From an uncultured Eggerthellaceae bacterium (GTDB lineage Bacteria > Actinomycetota > Coriobacteriia > Coriobacteriales > Eggerthellaceae), in the NCBI GenBank assembly GCA_934623455.1, contig CAKTVK010000023.1, positions 1-25,401 of the forward strand: a stretch of 25,401 nucleotides of DNA, given 5' to 3'. The notes under the pieces are model-generated. The model was not told the DNA's origin. It was given only the letters and a program-made list of their open reading frames with translations, and did not search any database. A program made the position numbers and the translations under genes. Positions within the stretch are counted from its first letter, which is position 1; the number at the start of each line of letters is the position of its first letter. Shown piece after piece: positions 13,800 to 22,079 of this stretch.

Positions 13800-13943
13800 T
13801 GCCGCCGTTATGCTTGCGAGCTGGTATCATGGAGGGTCGAAAAACGCTTTCGGTGCGCTTGGCTGACGCGCGCCGACCCGAAATGCGGAAAATCGCAGGG
13901 AACCGAAAACGCACGGGGCTGAAAGGGGCCGAAAGGGGCACGC

Positions 13944-16028
13944 ATGAACAATTCGCGACTCATCCTGAATAAATACCTGCCCCTCAAAGAAATCGGCTCG
14001 GGCGGCTTCGGTACGGTCTTTGTCTGCAAAGATATGCTGATGCAGCGCTTGGTGGCCATCAAGAAAATCGAACTCACCGAGCTTGACGCGCAGCGGGCGC
14101 GTTGGGTGCGCGACGACATGAATCGCGATGCCCAGGTAGATGCGCTGAATGCGTTCGAAACGGGTCACACCACCATCAATTTGCTCGCGCCGGGCGAAGA
14201 GGATTCCCTGGCGGACTCGCTGGAGCGCCGCTACTTGGCGAACGTGCCCGGCCTGGACGAAGCGCGCATGGCAGCGGCGCTGTCCGACCCTTCCATTGTT
14301 GCCATCTACGATTGCCAGATTGCCGGGAACGTGGTGTACCTGGTTATGGAGTACGTGGAGGGTGCCACGCTCACGCAAGTTTTGGCTGATCACAACGATG
14401 AAATCACGCTGGATATTGTGTCAGCCGTGTTCGAAAGCGTGTCGCGCGCGCTAGAGGTAGCACATGAAAACGGCGTGCTGCATTTCGACATAAAGCCTGA
14501 TAACGTGCTTATCGATGCGCAGGGAAACGTAAAAGTGACCGATTTCGGCCTGGCAACGTTGAGCGACGCGCAAGGCGAAGGAACCGCGGCGGCGGGCACT
14601 ATTGGCTACATGCCGCTTGAGCAAATGCGTCAGGAGTCGCTTGACGCGCGCACCGACGAGTGGGCGTTGGCGAGCATTGTCTATGAGATGCTGGTGGGCG
14701 AAAATCCGTTTTTGGCCCCCACGCTTGACCAGGCGCTGAACAGCATTGATGGCGCGGAGCTTACGCTGCCGTCGCGCTGCTGGGGCGACTTGCCCGATGA
14801 AGTTGACGACGTTTTGTTCAAGGCGCTCGATCCGCAAAAAGAGGACCGCTACGAGTCGGTGGCAGCGTTTGCCGATGAGCTTATGCCGCTTTTAGGCGAT
14901 GCCGACTTGGGTCGATGCGAGCTTGCGGCGCTTGTGCAAGGCAAAGACCCTAACGAAGCAATCGATGATTTTGCGGAAGACGATGCTGTTGACGGCGACC
15001 GTGCGGGTGCCAGCGAAGGCTTTGCTGCGGCATCTAGCGCAGCGGGAGCATTCCTTGCTCGTTTGCGTGAAGGCTTCTCCGATTTCCAGAAGTCGCTTGC
15101 TGCGCGCATTTTCGCAGCGATTGGCTCGGGGTTTGTGGCGGCTTTAGGTGCTTGGAATATTTCGCAGATTTCGGGGCTCAATAACCCGCTGTTCTGGGCT
15201 TTTGTTGCGGGATGCGCGGCGCTTGGAGCGGTTTTTCCCCACGTGGGGGCGCTTGCAAGTCTAATTGTTTTATCGGGTGCGCTGCTGGCATGTGGCGCGT
15301 ATGTGCCGGGCATTTTGCTGCTTGCCGCAATCGGTGCGTGGTGGTGGTTCGTGGGTCGGCAGGGTCGCGCGGCGGCCAACGGGCTTTTGAGCTTTCCGTT
15401 GTTTTCTGCAGTGGGCTTAGCTCCCGTATCTGCCCTGTTTGCGGGCTATGTAACCAGGATTCCCCAAGCGGTTGCCACGGCAGCGCTCGGCGGGCTTTTG
15501 TGCCTGACCTGCGCGGGCTTTGGATCAATGGACCTGACGAACTGGGATATTGCGCATAATTGGAATTTCTCAGGCAGCGCTGCTCAGGAGTCAAGCGTTT
15601 CGACGGAAGGTGCCCTGGCAACAGGCGTGGTGGCAGGCGAAGCGACTGCATCGGGCGGCGCGCTATCGGCGGATGCCAGCGCGCGAACGGGTGCTTCCGC
15701 CGATGCTTCAGATATCAACGCAAACATGATGGCGCTCGTGACAAATGCGGGAACATGGGTTTTGCTGGCAAGCTGGGTTTTGGCGGCGCTGGTCATGAGC
15801 TTGTTTGCCCGCCCGCATAAGCGTTTCATGGCGGTGATTGGTGCCTTCGCCGGGTTTTCCCTGATCATGATAGGTATTTGGCTTGCCTATGCGTTTGACC
15901 CGGGTGCGGCAACCATGATTCCGCCCACATCACTTCTTGCGAGTGCTGTTATTTCTGGTGCGCTGATGATTTTTGCAACAGCGGCGCTCCCGCTGCCTGA
16001 ACGTCCAAATTTGCTGGAAAATCGCTAG
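13944..16028 (+). CDS. Ser/Thr protein kinase with polytopic membrane C-terminus
   Basis: 694-residue Hanks-type kinase. The kinase domain spans about residues 11-315: glycine loop IGSGGFG (17-23), ATP-binding VAIK with Lys40, catalytic HFDIKPDN with Asp182 (HFD instead of HRD), DFG at 200-202, then GYMPLEQM in place of the usual APE segment. Between Lys40 and the hinge there is an extended, acidic insert (about 50-105). From about 388 the chain has roughly nine hydrophobic helices, interrupted by a Ser/Ala-rich loop (about 548-592), and ends PERPNLLENR. No PASTA repeats are seen. The kinase is thus an N-terminal cytoplasmic domain on a multi-pass anchor, unlike PknB. ATG 13944 follows an AAAGGGGC stretch. 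Ligand and targets unknown. Confidence 0.85.
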   Translation: MNNSRLILNKYLPLKEIGSGGFGTVFVCKDMLMQRLVAIKKIELTELDAQRARWVRDDMNRDAQVDALNAFETGHTTINLLAPGEEDSLADSLERRYLANVPGLDEARMAAALSDPSIVAIYDCQIAGNVVYLVMEYVEGATLTQVLADHNDEITLDIVSAVFESVSRALEVAHENGVLHFDIKPDNVLIDAQGNVKVTDFGLATLSDAQGEGTAAAGTIGYMPLEQMRQESLDARTDEWALASIVYEMLVGENPFLAPTLDQALNSIDGAELTLPSRCWGDLPDEVDDVLFKALDPQKEDRYESVAAFADELMPLLGDADLGRCELAALVQGKDPNEAIDDFAEDDAVDGDRAGASEGFAAASSAAGAFLARLREGFSDFQKSLAARIFAAIGSGFVAALGAWNISQISGLNNPLFWAFVAGCAALGAVFPHVGALASLIVLSGALLACGAYVPGILLLAAIGAWWWFVGRQGRAAANGLLSFPLFSAVGLAPVSALFAGYVTRIPQAVATAALGGLLCLTCAGFGSMDLTNWDIAHNWNFSGSAAQESSVSTEGALATGVVAGEATASGGALSADASARTGASADASDINANMMALVTNAGTWVLLASWVLAALVMSLFARPHKRFMAVIGAFAGFSLIMIGIWLAYAFDPGAATMIPPTSLLASAVISGALMIFATAALPLPERPNLLENR

Positions 16029-16031
16029 ATG

Positions 16032-16119
16032 GCTGGCTGTTGGCAACGCCTTTTCCGGTCTTCTCCCTAGAAAAAGCTGGCTGTTGCAACGCCTTCCTTG
16101 GGTCTTCTCCCCAAAAAAA
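16032..16119. repeat. Tandem direct repeat, 2 x 44 bp
   Basis: Copy 1 (16032-16075) and copy 2 (16076-16119) both begin GCTGGCTGTTG, continue CAACGCCTT and GGTCTTCTCCC, and end in an A run. Each contains a small GGC-GTT/AAC-GCC hairpin; in copy 1 it is followed by TTTT and could terminate the kinase transcript. A diverged third copy is at 20052-20080. Confidence 0.65.
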
Positions 16120-16356
16120 TTGGCAAGTCTCCTTTAGTTTCGCGTGATTTAACGGCTTTGAAAACAGCCGCGCTACCAGAGATGATAAACTGCGCAGAAA
16201 CATAATGCATACTTGCGTCTACGCTGCGCGTTTGCTGGTTCGGTGGGGCTTCAGGAATCCGCTTCCGCAAGCCGCCCGAGAACGTATGCAAGGGAAGTCG
16301 CTATAACTTCCGCTGCGCTGCGAAACGCAAAAAAATACGGTAGAGGAGAAACGAAA
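16120..16356 (+). promoter_or_regulatory. lysA upstream region, possibly structured leader
   Basis: No gene. TTGAAA (16158-16163) with GATGAT/GATAAA (16181-16189) is a weak promoter possibility. Downstream, TGCATAC/GTATGCA (16206-16212 with 16284-16290) encloses a hairpin built on GGCTT/AAGCC, and GGAAG/CTTCC forms another just before an A-rich stretch. A lysine riboswitch would be expected functionally, but its conserved core bases are not evident. Confidence 0.35.
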
Positions 16357-17712
16357 ATGTCGCTGCCTGCATCTGATTTGAATAAAAAGCCTGATTATCG
16401 CACCACAATGGAATTGGGTGCGGTGTTGCCCAAAACCGCCGAAGTGAAAAACGACCACCTGTTCATTGGCGGCGTGGATATGGTGGAGCTGGCGCAGCAA
16501 GAGGGCACGGCGCTCTATGTGTTCGACGAAGCGGACCTGCGCGATCGCATGCAGCAATATGAGCGCGCCTTCCGCTCGCGCTATGAGAACTCTGACATTG
16601 TGTTCGCCTCGAAGGCATTTTGCAACAAGGAAGTGCTGCGCATTGTGAACCAGGAGGGCCTGTGCCTGGATGTTTCCGGCGGCGGCGAGTTGGCGTGCGC
16701 TCAGGCGGTGGGCTTCCCCATGGAAAACGTGGTCATGCACGGCAACAACAAAACGCCGCGCGAGCTGGAAGAAGCCATTTCCGCGGGTGTTGGGCGCATT
16801 GTGCTGGACAGCCGCATTGAGCTTTCACGCGTGAACGAGATTGCGGCGCGCCTGGGTAAGGTACAAGACGTGCTCATGCGCATAACGCCTGGTGTAGAGG
16901 CTGACACGCACGAGTACATCCGCACGGGTTGTGAGGACTCCAAGTTCGGCTTCACTATGAAAAACGACTTCGCGTTCAACTGCGTGGGCGATGTTTTGGC
17001 TGCGGAAAACGTGCGCCTGCTGGGCTTCCACTGCCACATTGGATCTCAGATCTTCGCGCTTACGTCGTTTCGCGAAGCGGTGCAGGTCATGACAGAGTTC
17101 GTGCTGCGCGTGAAGGAAAAGTACGGCTTTGTAACGAAGGAGCTGGACATGGGCGGCGGCCTGGGCATTGCCTACACGGCCGATGATCGTCCGTCGAGCA
17201 TCGATGAATTCGCTGAGTGCACCGTAAGCGCCGTGCGTGACTTTTGTGCGCACTACCAGCTGGAGGAACCGCGCATTATGGTGGAGCCAGGCCGTAGCTT
17301 GGTGGCAAACGCCGGCGTGACGCTCTACACCGTGGGCATTTTGAAAACGCTGCCGGGTATTCGCAAGTACATTGCGGTGGACGGCGGTATGTCTGACAAC
17401 ATTCGCACGGCGCTCTATCATGCGCAATATGAGCCGACTATTGCCAACAAGGCTGGTCAGATGCGTACCGAGATCGTCACGTTATGCGGCAAGCATTGCG
17501 AAAGCGGCGATGCCGTGGTTGTTGACATGCCGTTGCAGCAGGCAGAGATTGGTGACATCGTGTGCGTTTTTGCCACGGGCGCGTATTGCTACACCATGGC
17601 CAGCACGTATAACGGCCAACCGCGTCCGGCCATCGTTTTCGTGAAAGATGGCGTTGCCCGCACGGTTACGCGCCGCGAGACGTACGCTGACTTGCTGGCA
17701 CGCGACCTGTAG
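16357..17712 (+). CDS. lysA: Diaminopimelate decarboxylase
   Basis: 451-residue PLP enzyme of fold type III that decarboxylates meso-diaminopimelate to L-lysine, the last step of lysine synthesis; diaminopimelate also serves peptidoglycan. PLP-binding Lys86 lies in FASKAFCNKEV; DVSGGGELACA, GFHCHIGSQIF, the phosphate-binding MGGGLGI, EPGRSLVANAG, and CESGD with catalytic Cys381 follow, and GAYCYTMASTYNGQPRPA closes the active site. The length is typical. ATG 16357 has a GAGGAGAA ribosome site at 16343-16350. It is followed by hom, the branch point for threonine and methionine from the same aspartate pathway, separated by about 300 bases with its own -10 box. Confidence 0.96.
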   Translation: MSLPASDLNKKPDYRTTMELGAVLPKTAEVKNDHLFIGGVDMVELAQQEGTALYVFDEADLRDRMQQYERAFRSRYENSDIVFASKAFCNKEVLRIVNQEGLCLDVSGGGELACAQAVGFPMENVVMHGNNKTPRELEEAISAGVGRIVLDSRIELSRVNEIAARLGKVQDVLMRITPGVEADTHEYIRTGCEDSKFGFTMKNDFAFNCVGDVLAAENVRLLGFHCHIGSQIFALTSFREAVQVMTEFVLRVKEKYGFVTKELDMGGGLGIAYTADDRPSSIDEFAECTVSAVRDFCAHYQLEEPRIMVEPGRSLVANAGVTLYTVGILKTLPGIRKYIAVDGGMSDNIRTALYHAQYEPTIANKAGQMRTEIVTLCGKHCESGDAVVVDMPLQQAEIGDIVCVFATGAYCYTMASTYNGQPRPAIVFVKDGVARTVTRRETYADLLARDL

Positions 17713-17727
17713 GGGCGTGCGGCGCGC

Positions 17728-17759
17728 CGCAGGCGACAAGCGAGCGGTGGCCGCCTGCG
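17728..17759. other. GC-rich hairpin after lysA
   Basis: CGCAGGCG (17728-17735) pairs with CGCCTGCG (17752-17759). It lies 16 bases past the stop, without a T run; a transcript-end hairpin or REP-like remnant. Confidence 0.35.
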
Positions 17760-17905
17760 CAATGCGCCTCTCGAGCGGCAACGGCAGGCGGGTGGCGAGC
17801 CTCGGCGCCCGTGTAATGCTCCCCGCAAATGGCGTTTCGCCTTGTAATTCCGCTCAAAACAGTCGTAACTTTTGTGTCGAGCCGCGTTGCGTGCGCCGTT
17901 AGCTT

Positions 17906-17911
17906 TATAAT
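17906..17911 (+). promoter_or_regulatory. -10 box TATAAT upstream of hom
   Basis: A perfect TATAAT in AT-rich surroundings, 98 bases ahead of the hom start. No clear -35 at 16-18 bases (CGCGTT). The implied leader (about 90 bases) contains CGCAGA-GGC-TCTGCG (17950-17964) nested in complementary GGC and GCC runs, so a leader hairpin is likely. Confidence 0.5.
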
Positions 17912-18008
17912 GAGCTCCCAATGATTTCAACGAGGTGGGCACGGGCCTTCGCAGAGGCTCTGCGCAAAGAGCAAGCCCCTTCGTGTTTACCAGAAAGGTA
18001 CTCTTCCC

Positions 18009-19301
18009 ATGGCAATTAAAATCGGTTTGGTGGGCACGGGCACAGTTGGTGGCGGCTGCTTGGACATCCTGGCGAACCACCACGATGACTTCAAGCGCTT
18101 TTACGGCCTTGACCTGCAAATTGTGCGCGTGTGTTCGCGCGAGGCCTCTGTTGCGGAAGCTCACGGGTTGGGGCATTTGTTCACGACCGATTTTCACGAC
18201 GTGGTAAACGATCCCGAAGTTGATGTGGTTATCGAACTCATTGGTGGCACCACTGCCGCGCGCGAGCTGGTCACCACGGCGCTGCGCAACAAGAAGCATG
18301 TTGTTACGGCAAATAAGGCGCTCATGGCCACATACGGCGAAGAAGTCATGTCGCTGGCAGAGGAAAATAACGTGGAAATCGCGTTTGAAGCCAGCGTGGG
18401 CGGTGGCATTCCCATCATTGATCCGCTGAAGCATTCGCTCACGGCGAACGGCATTTCGTCTGTCATGGGCATTGTGAACGGCACCACGAATTACATGCTC
18501 ACGTGCATGTCGCAAGAAGGATTGGCTTACGATGATGTATTGGCCCAGGCCCAGGCGTTGGGTTATGCCGAAGCCGACCCCACGGCCGACGTTGACGGTT
18601 TGGATGCCGCTGCGAAAATCGCCATTCTGGCCTCCATCGCTTTCCATTCGCGCGTGACCATCAACGACGTGCATGCGGAAGGCATCCGCAACATCAAACC
18701 CATGGACTTGGAAGCCGCGTCTGAAATGGGGTATGTGGTCAAGCTTCTGGCAATTGCGAATCGCACGGACGATGGCATTAGCGTGCGCGTACATCCCACT
18801 ATGCTGCCCACCAGCCACCAGCTTTCCAGCGTAAATGGCGTGTTCAACGCGATTTATGTTACGGGCGATGCCGTGGGCGAAGCCATGTTCTTTGGCGAAG
18901 GTGCTGGTGCGGGTGCTGCCGCAAGCGCGGTAATGGGCGACGTTATTGAAGTCGCGCGCCACATTAAGTTGGGTTGCGGCCCCCTCGTTGGTTGCACCTG
19001 CGTTGACAAGCTGCCCATTGTTCCCATTGAAGATCTGTGCTGCCGTTACTACATTCGCTTCACGGTTGCCGATCGACCGGGCGTTATGGCTGCAATGGCG
19101 AGCGTTTTCGCGAAGCACGGCGTAAGCCTGTACAGCGTTTCCCAGCGCGGTTCCGATGCTTCTGTCGAGCTGGGCAAAGTGTCGCTTTCGTTCGTGACGC
19201 ACACCGCCGCTGAGAAGTCCCTGCGCGCCGCTTTGGCCGAAATTGCCAAGCTGGACGACGTTCAGCTGAACGAGCCTTCGGTCATCAGGGTTGTCAAATA
19301 G
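18009..19301 (+). CDS. hom: Homoserine dehydrogenase with C-terminal ACT domain
   Basis: 430-residue NAD(P)-dependent enzyme converting aspartate semialdehyde to homoserine. The Rossmann loop GLVGTGTVG is at residues 6-14; VVIELIGGTTAARELV, VVTANKALMATYG (catalytic-region Lys), GIVNGTTNYML and the long EADPTADVDGLDAAAKIAILASIAF signature follow. From about residue 345 an ACT domain (YYIRFTVADRPGVMAAMASVFAKHGVSL) provides the usual threonine feedback sensing. The start ATG 18009 has AGAAAGG upstream. Only 17 bases separate it from the HAD phosphatase gene, indicating one operon; thrB and thrC are not adjacent. Confidence 0.96.
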   Translation: MAIKIGLVGTGTVGGGCLDILANHHDDFKRFYGLDLQIVRVCSREASVAEAHGLGHLFTTDFHDVVNDPEVDVVIELIGGTTAARELVTTALRNKKHVVTANKALMATYGEEVMSLAEENNVEIAFEASVGGGIPIIDPLKHSLTANGISSVMGIVNGTTNYMLTCMSQEGLAYDDVLAQAQALGYAEADPTADVDGLDAAAKIAILASIAFHSRVTINDVHAEGIRNIKPMDLEAASEMGYVVKLLAIANRTDDGISVRVHPTMLPTSHQLSSVNGVFNAIYVTGDAVGEAMFFGEGAGAGAAASAVMGDVIEVARHIKLGCGPLVGCTCVDKLPIVPIEDLCCRYYIRFTVADRPGVMAAMASVFAKHGVSLYSVSQRGSDASVELGKVSLSFVTHTAAEKSLRAALAEIAKLDDVQLNEPSVIRVVK

Positions 19302-19318
19302 GGAAGGCCCGCACCATT

Positions 19319-20014
19319 ATGCCTGATAATACGTCTGTTATTGCGCCCAAGGGTTTGGGTGTTATTTTCGACTGCGATGGTACGCTCATGGATACCGTGG
19401 GCGGCTGGCGCGCCGTTGAGCGCGAGTTCGCGCGCATGTGCGGCCACGAGCTTACGCTTGATGAGCTGAAGCTTTTGGGCACGTTCACGCTGCACGAGAC
19501 GGGCGTCTTCTACCACGAGAACTATGGGTTGGGCAAAAGCCCTGATCATGTGGTTGAAATGGCAGACGAGATCCTTGTTGATTTTTACCGCACGCAAGCT
19601 GAGCTGCGCCCCGGTGTGGGGGATTTTCTGGAAGGCTTGGCGCGTGCGGACGTTCCCATGACGGTTGCGTCATCCAGTCCGCAGCGCTACTTGCAGGGCG
19701 GTTTGCGTCATGCGGGCATCATCGATTACTTCAAGGGTGTTTTTTCCACCGATGACGTGGGTGCCCCGAAACGCGAGCCGGTTATCTATCAGCACGCTGC
19801 GCGCCATATGGGAACGGATATTGCTTCTACCTGGGGTTTCGAGGATTCCATTTATGCCGTGCACACGTTGATGAACGCTGGTTTCAAATGCGCTGGCTGC
19901 TACGATCGCGACGATTCCGGCACCATGGAGCAGCTTTCCTCTGAAGCCACGCTCGTCATTCCCACGTTTGCCGGCTATACCGCACAGGAATTCCTGACAA
20001 CTGCCGCACGGTAG
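19319..20014 (+). CDS. HAD-superfamily hydrolase (phosphoglycolate/sugar-phosphate phosphatase type)
   Basis: 231-residue HAD protein with the motif I pair Asp18 and Asp20 in FDCDGTLMDTVGGW, motif II SSSPQRYL, a Lys in the DVGAPKREPVIYQHAARHMG segment, and motif IV GFEDSIYAVHTLMNAGF. A helical cap (about residues 25-90) between motif I and II places it with subfamily I, alongside phosphoglycolate phosphatases and beta-phosphoglucomutases. It follows hom by 17 bases, at the position where many genomes carry thrB, so a phosphatase role in amino-acid metabolism is possible but unproven. A terminator with a TTTT tail follows the gene. Confidence 0.87.
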   Translation: MPDNTSVIAPKGLGVIFDCDGTLMDTVGGWRAVEREFARMCGHELTLDELKLLGTFTLHETGVFYHENYGLGKSPDHVVEMADEILVDFYRTQAELRPGVGDFLEGLARADVPMTVASSSPQRYLQGGLRHAGIIDYFKGVFSTDDVGAPKREPVIYQHAARHMGTDIASTWGFEDSIYAVHTLMNAGFKCAGCYDRDDSGTMEQLSSEATLVIPTFAGYTAQEFLTTAAR

Positions 20015-20030
20015 CCTGCTCTGTCGCGTT

Positions 20031-20075
20031 GCGCCAACCCCGTTGTTGCACGCTGGCTGTTGGGGTTGCGCTTTT
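20031..20075 (+). terminator. Terminator after the HAD gene
   Basis: GCGCCAACCCC (20031-20041) pairs with GGGGTTGCGC (20062-20071) with one bulged C, followed by TTTT. The loop and right arm form the diverged third copy of the GCTGGCTGTTG repeat. Confidence 0.65.
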
Positions 20076-20080
20076 CCGGT
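20052..20080. repeat. Third, diverged copy of the GCTGGCTGTTG repeat
   Basis: GCTGGCTGTTGG, then TTTTCCGGT, match copy 1 of the 16-kb tandem repeat with changes in between. All three lie just after a stop codon, which suggests an intergenic transcript-end repeat. Confidence 0.45.
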
Positions 20081-20100
20081 TGCCCCTTCGCGTTTTTCTA

Positions 20101-20204
20101 TGGTCTATCTGCTTTTTTTCGTTATCTTGTTTCTTAAAAAGCAGGAAAGCTATCCTCTTTTTACCGTTAGGAGTACAATAAACGGTCATGTGTAAGATAG
20201 ACCA
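20101..20204. promoter_or_regulatory. Promoter region of the glycan locus, framed by a 10-bp inverted repeat
   Basis: TGGTCTATCT (20101-20110) is the exact reverse complement of AGATAGACCA (20195-20204). Between them are TTGTTT (20127-20132) and TATCCT (20151-20156) with an 18-base spacer, a second -10-like TACAAT (20174-20179), and a dyad ACCGTT/AACGGT (20163-20168 with 20181-20186) that overlaps it. This looks like a controlled promoter for the glycan genes; regulator unknown. Confidence 0.45.
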
Positions 20205-20225
20205 CGAGTTCATAATCGAGGATCC

Positions 20226-22058
20226 ATGGACCTGAAATTTTCGAAAAGAACGGCCACGCTGCTGTTTTTTGATGTAGTGGCAACGCTCGCTGCTTATTGG
20301 CTGGGGTCGTTTCTGACCCGCGTGAACGATGAAGTGTTCGTTGATAACGAAATCTTCTTCGTTGTGGGTATTTTGGCGGTGTTCAACATTGCGTTTTTGG
20401 CGTTGTTCCGCTCGTACAACAACCTGTGGGAATATGCCAGCATTGACGAGCTGATTCGCATTCTGGTTTCGCTGGCGCTGTCCACCCTGGTGGGCGCAGT
20501 GTTCTTGTGGGTGATTGGCACGCGCTTGCCCATTCGCGTTTACGTTGTGGCATTCATATTGCTGGTACTGTTCTGCGGCGGCATACGCCTGTGGTATCGC
20601 ATTTTCCGCAGCAAGGGTCGTCAGATTACCAGCACCAGCACGGATCGCCCGCGCACGTTGGTTGTTGGCGCAGGTGAAACGGGTTCTTTGGCCATCAATC
20701 GCATGATTTCGCGCGACCCGAATATGCCGGGTTTGCCCATTGTTGCCACCGATGACGACAAGGAAAAGCGCGGCAACCACATTCACGGCGTGCGTGTGGA
20801 AGGCGGCAGCGAGGATATCCCCGCGCTGTGCGAGAAGTACGGCATTGAGCAGATCGTTATCGCGATTCCTTCTGCAACGGCTGAGCAGCGTCGCGAGATT
20901 TATAGCATTTGCACGCAGACCAACTGCATTCTGAAGACGCTGCCCAATGTGCGCGACATGCGTATTGACGAGCTTGACGGCGTTGCATTGCGCGATGTTG
21001 ACGTGACCGACCTGTTGGGTCGCGACGAAATCCTGCTGGATACACGCATTGCTTCGAGTTACATCTCTGGCAACACGGTGCTGGTCACGGGTGGTGGCGG
21101 CTCTATCGGTAGCGAGCTGTGTCGCCAGATTGCCAAAGTTGCGCCGCGCCGCATTGTGGTGTTCGACATGTACGAAAACGATGCGTACATGCTGCGCCAG
21201 GAACTGCTGCGCCAGTATAACGACATCGACGTCATTGTCGAGATCGGCAATGTGTGCGATGTTGCGCGCGTCAACGAGATCTTCACGAAGTACCACCCAT
21301 CTGTGGTGTTCCACGCAGCCGCGCATAAGCACGTGCCGCTCATGGAAATTTGCCCGCGCGAAGCCGTGCAGAACAACGTGTTCGGCACGTTGAACGTGGT
21401 GCGCGCCGCCGACGAATTCAACGTTTCCCGCTTCATTTTCATTTCCACCGATAAGGCCGTAAACCCCACCAGCGTTATGGGTGCCACGAAGCGCATGGGC
21501 GAAATGGTCATGCAATATTATGCACGCACGTCGAAAACAACGTTCGCGGCGGTGCGATTCGGTAACGTTTTGGGCAGCAACGGCAGTGTAATCCCCCTGT
21601 TCAAGCGCCAAATTGCAAGCGGTGGCCCCGTGACGGTCACGCATCCGGATATCGAGCGCTTCTTCATGACCATCCCCGAGGCATCGCGCTTGGTTATCAC
21701 GGCGGGCGGCATGGCAAAGGGTGGCGAAATCTTCATCCTTGACATGGGCGAGCCGGTAAAGATTCTTGATCTGGCAAAGAACCTCATTCGTCTTTCGGGC
21801 GCGCAGGATATCGAGATCGAATTCACCGGTCTGCGCGATGGCGAGAAGATGTACGAAGAGCTGCTGATGGATGAAGAATCCACACTGCCTACCAGCAATA
21901 AATCCATCATGGTGTCCACGGGTCAGGAAATCAGCTACGACGTGGTGGCGGCGAAGCTCGACGAGTTGCGTGCTTCCATTGAAATGACCGATGACCAGGC
22001 AATTTCCATTCTGGAAGATGCTGTTCCCACATACCATCATACGGTGAACACGCATTAA
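20226..22058 (+). CDS. Membrane-bound nucleotide-sugar 4,6-dehydratase (CapD/PglF/FlaA1-like)
   Basis: 610-residue polysaccharide-biosynthesis dehydratase, acting on UDP-GlcNAc or a similar sugar to make the 4-keto-6-deoxy intermediate for surface glycans. Four hydrophobic segments (about residues 10-120) anchor it to the membrane, followed by a CoA-binding-like Rossmann domain (LVVGAGETGSLAINRMI, about 140-260), then the SDR domain from about 282: VTGGGGSIGSELCRQ, VVFHAAAHKHVPLME, and STDKAVNPTSVMGATKR. The last motif has Met in place of the usual catalytic Tyr, as known for the PglF/FlaA1 branch. The C-terminal GLRDGEKMYEELL is also typical. ATG 20226 follows GAGGA. It heads a glycan operon with the GT2 gene 21 bases after. 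Confidence 0.92.
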   Translation: MDLKFSKRTATLLFFDVVATLAAYWLGSFLTRVNDEVFVDNEIFFVVGILAVFNIAFLALFRSYNNLWEYASIDELIRILVSLALSTLVGAVFLWVIGTRLPIRVYVVAFILLVLFCGGIRLWYRIFRSKGRQITSTSTDRPRTLVVGAGETGSLAINRMISRDPNMPGLPIVATDDDKEKRGNHIHGVRVEGGSEDIPALCEKYGIEQIVIAIPSATAEQRREIYSICTQTNCILKTLPNVRDMRIDELDGVALRDVDVTDLLGRDEILLDTRIASSYISGNTVLVTGGGGSIGSELCRQIAKVAPRRIVVFDMYENDAYMLRQELLRQYNDIDVIVEIGNVCDVARVNEIFTKYHPSVVFHAAAHKHVPLMEICPREAVQNNVFGTLNVVRAADEFNVSRFIFISTDKAVNPTSVMGATKRMGEMVMQYYARTSKTTFAAVRFGNVLGSNGSVIPLFKRQIASGGPVTVTHPDIERFFMTIPEASRLVITAGGMAKGGEIFILDMGEPVKILDLAKNLIRLSGAQDIEIEFTGLRDGEKMYEELLMDEESTLPTSNKSIMVSTGQEISYDVVAAKLDELRASIEMTDDQAISILEDAVPTYHHTVNTH

Positions 22059-22079
22059 GCGCGTGCAGGGGAAGCATCA

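Noticed and set aside
16120..16356. Lysine riboswitch ahead of lysA
   Set aside because: There is local structure, but the conserved core bases of the L-box are not evident and I could not build its five-way junction.
17713..18008. tRNA or T-box-like RNA between lysA and hom
   Set aside because: No cloverleaf, no T-box core sequence; only short GC-rich hairpins.
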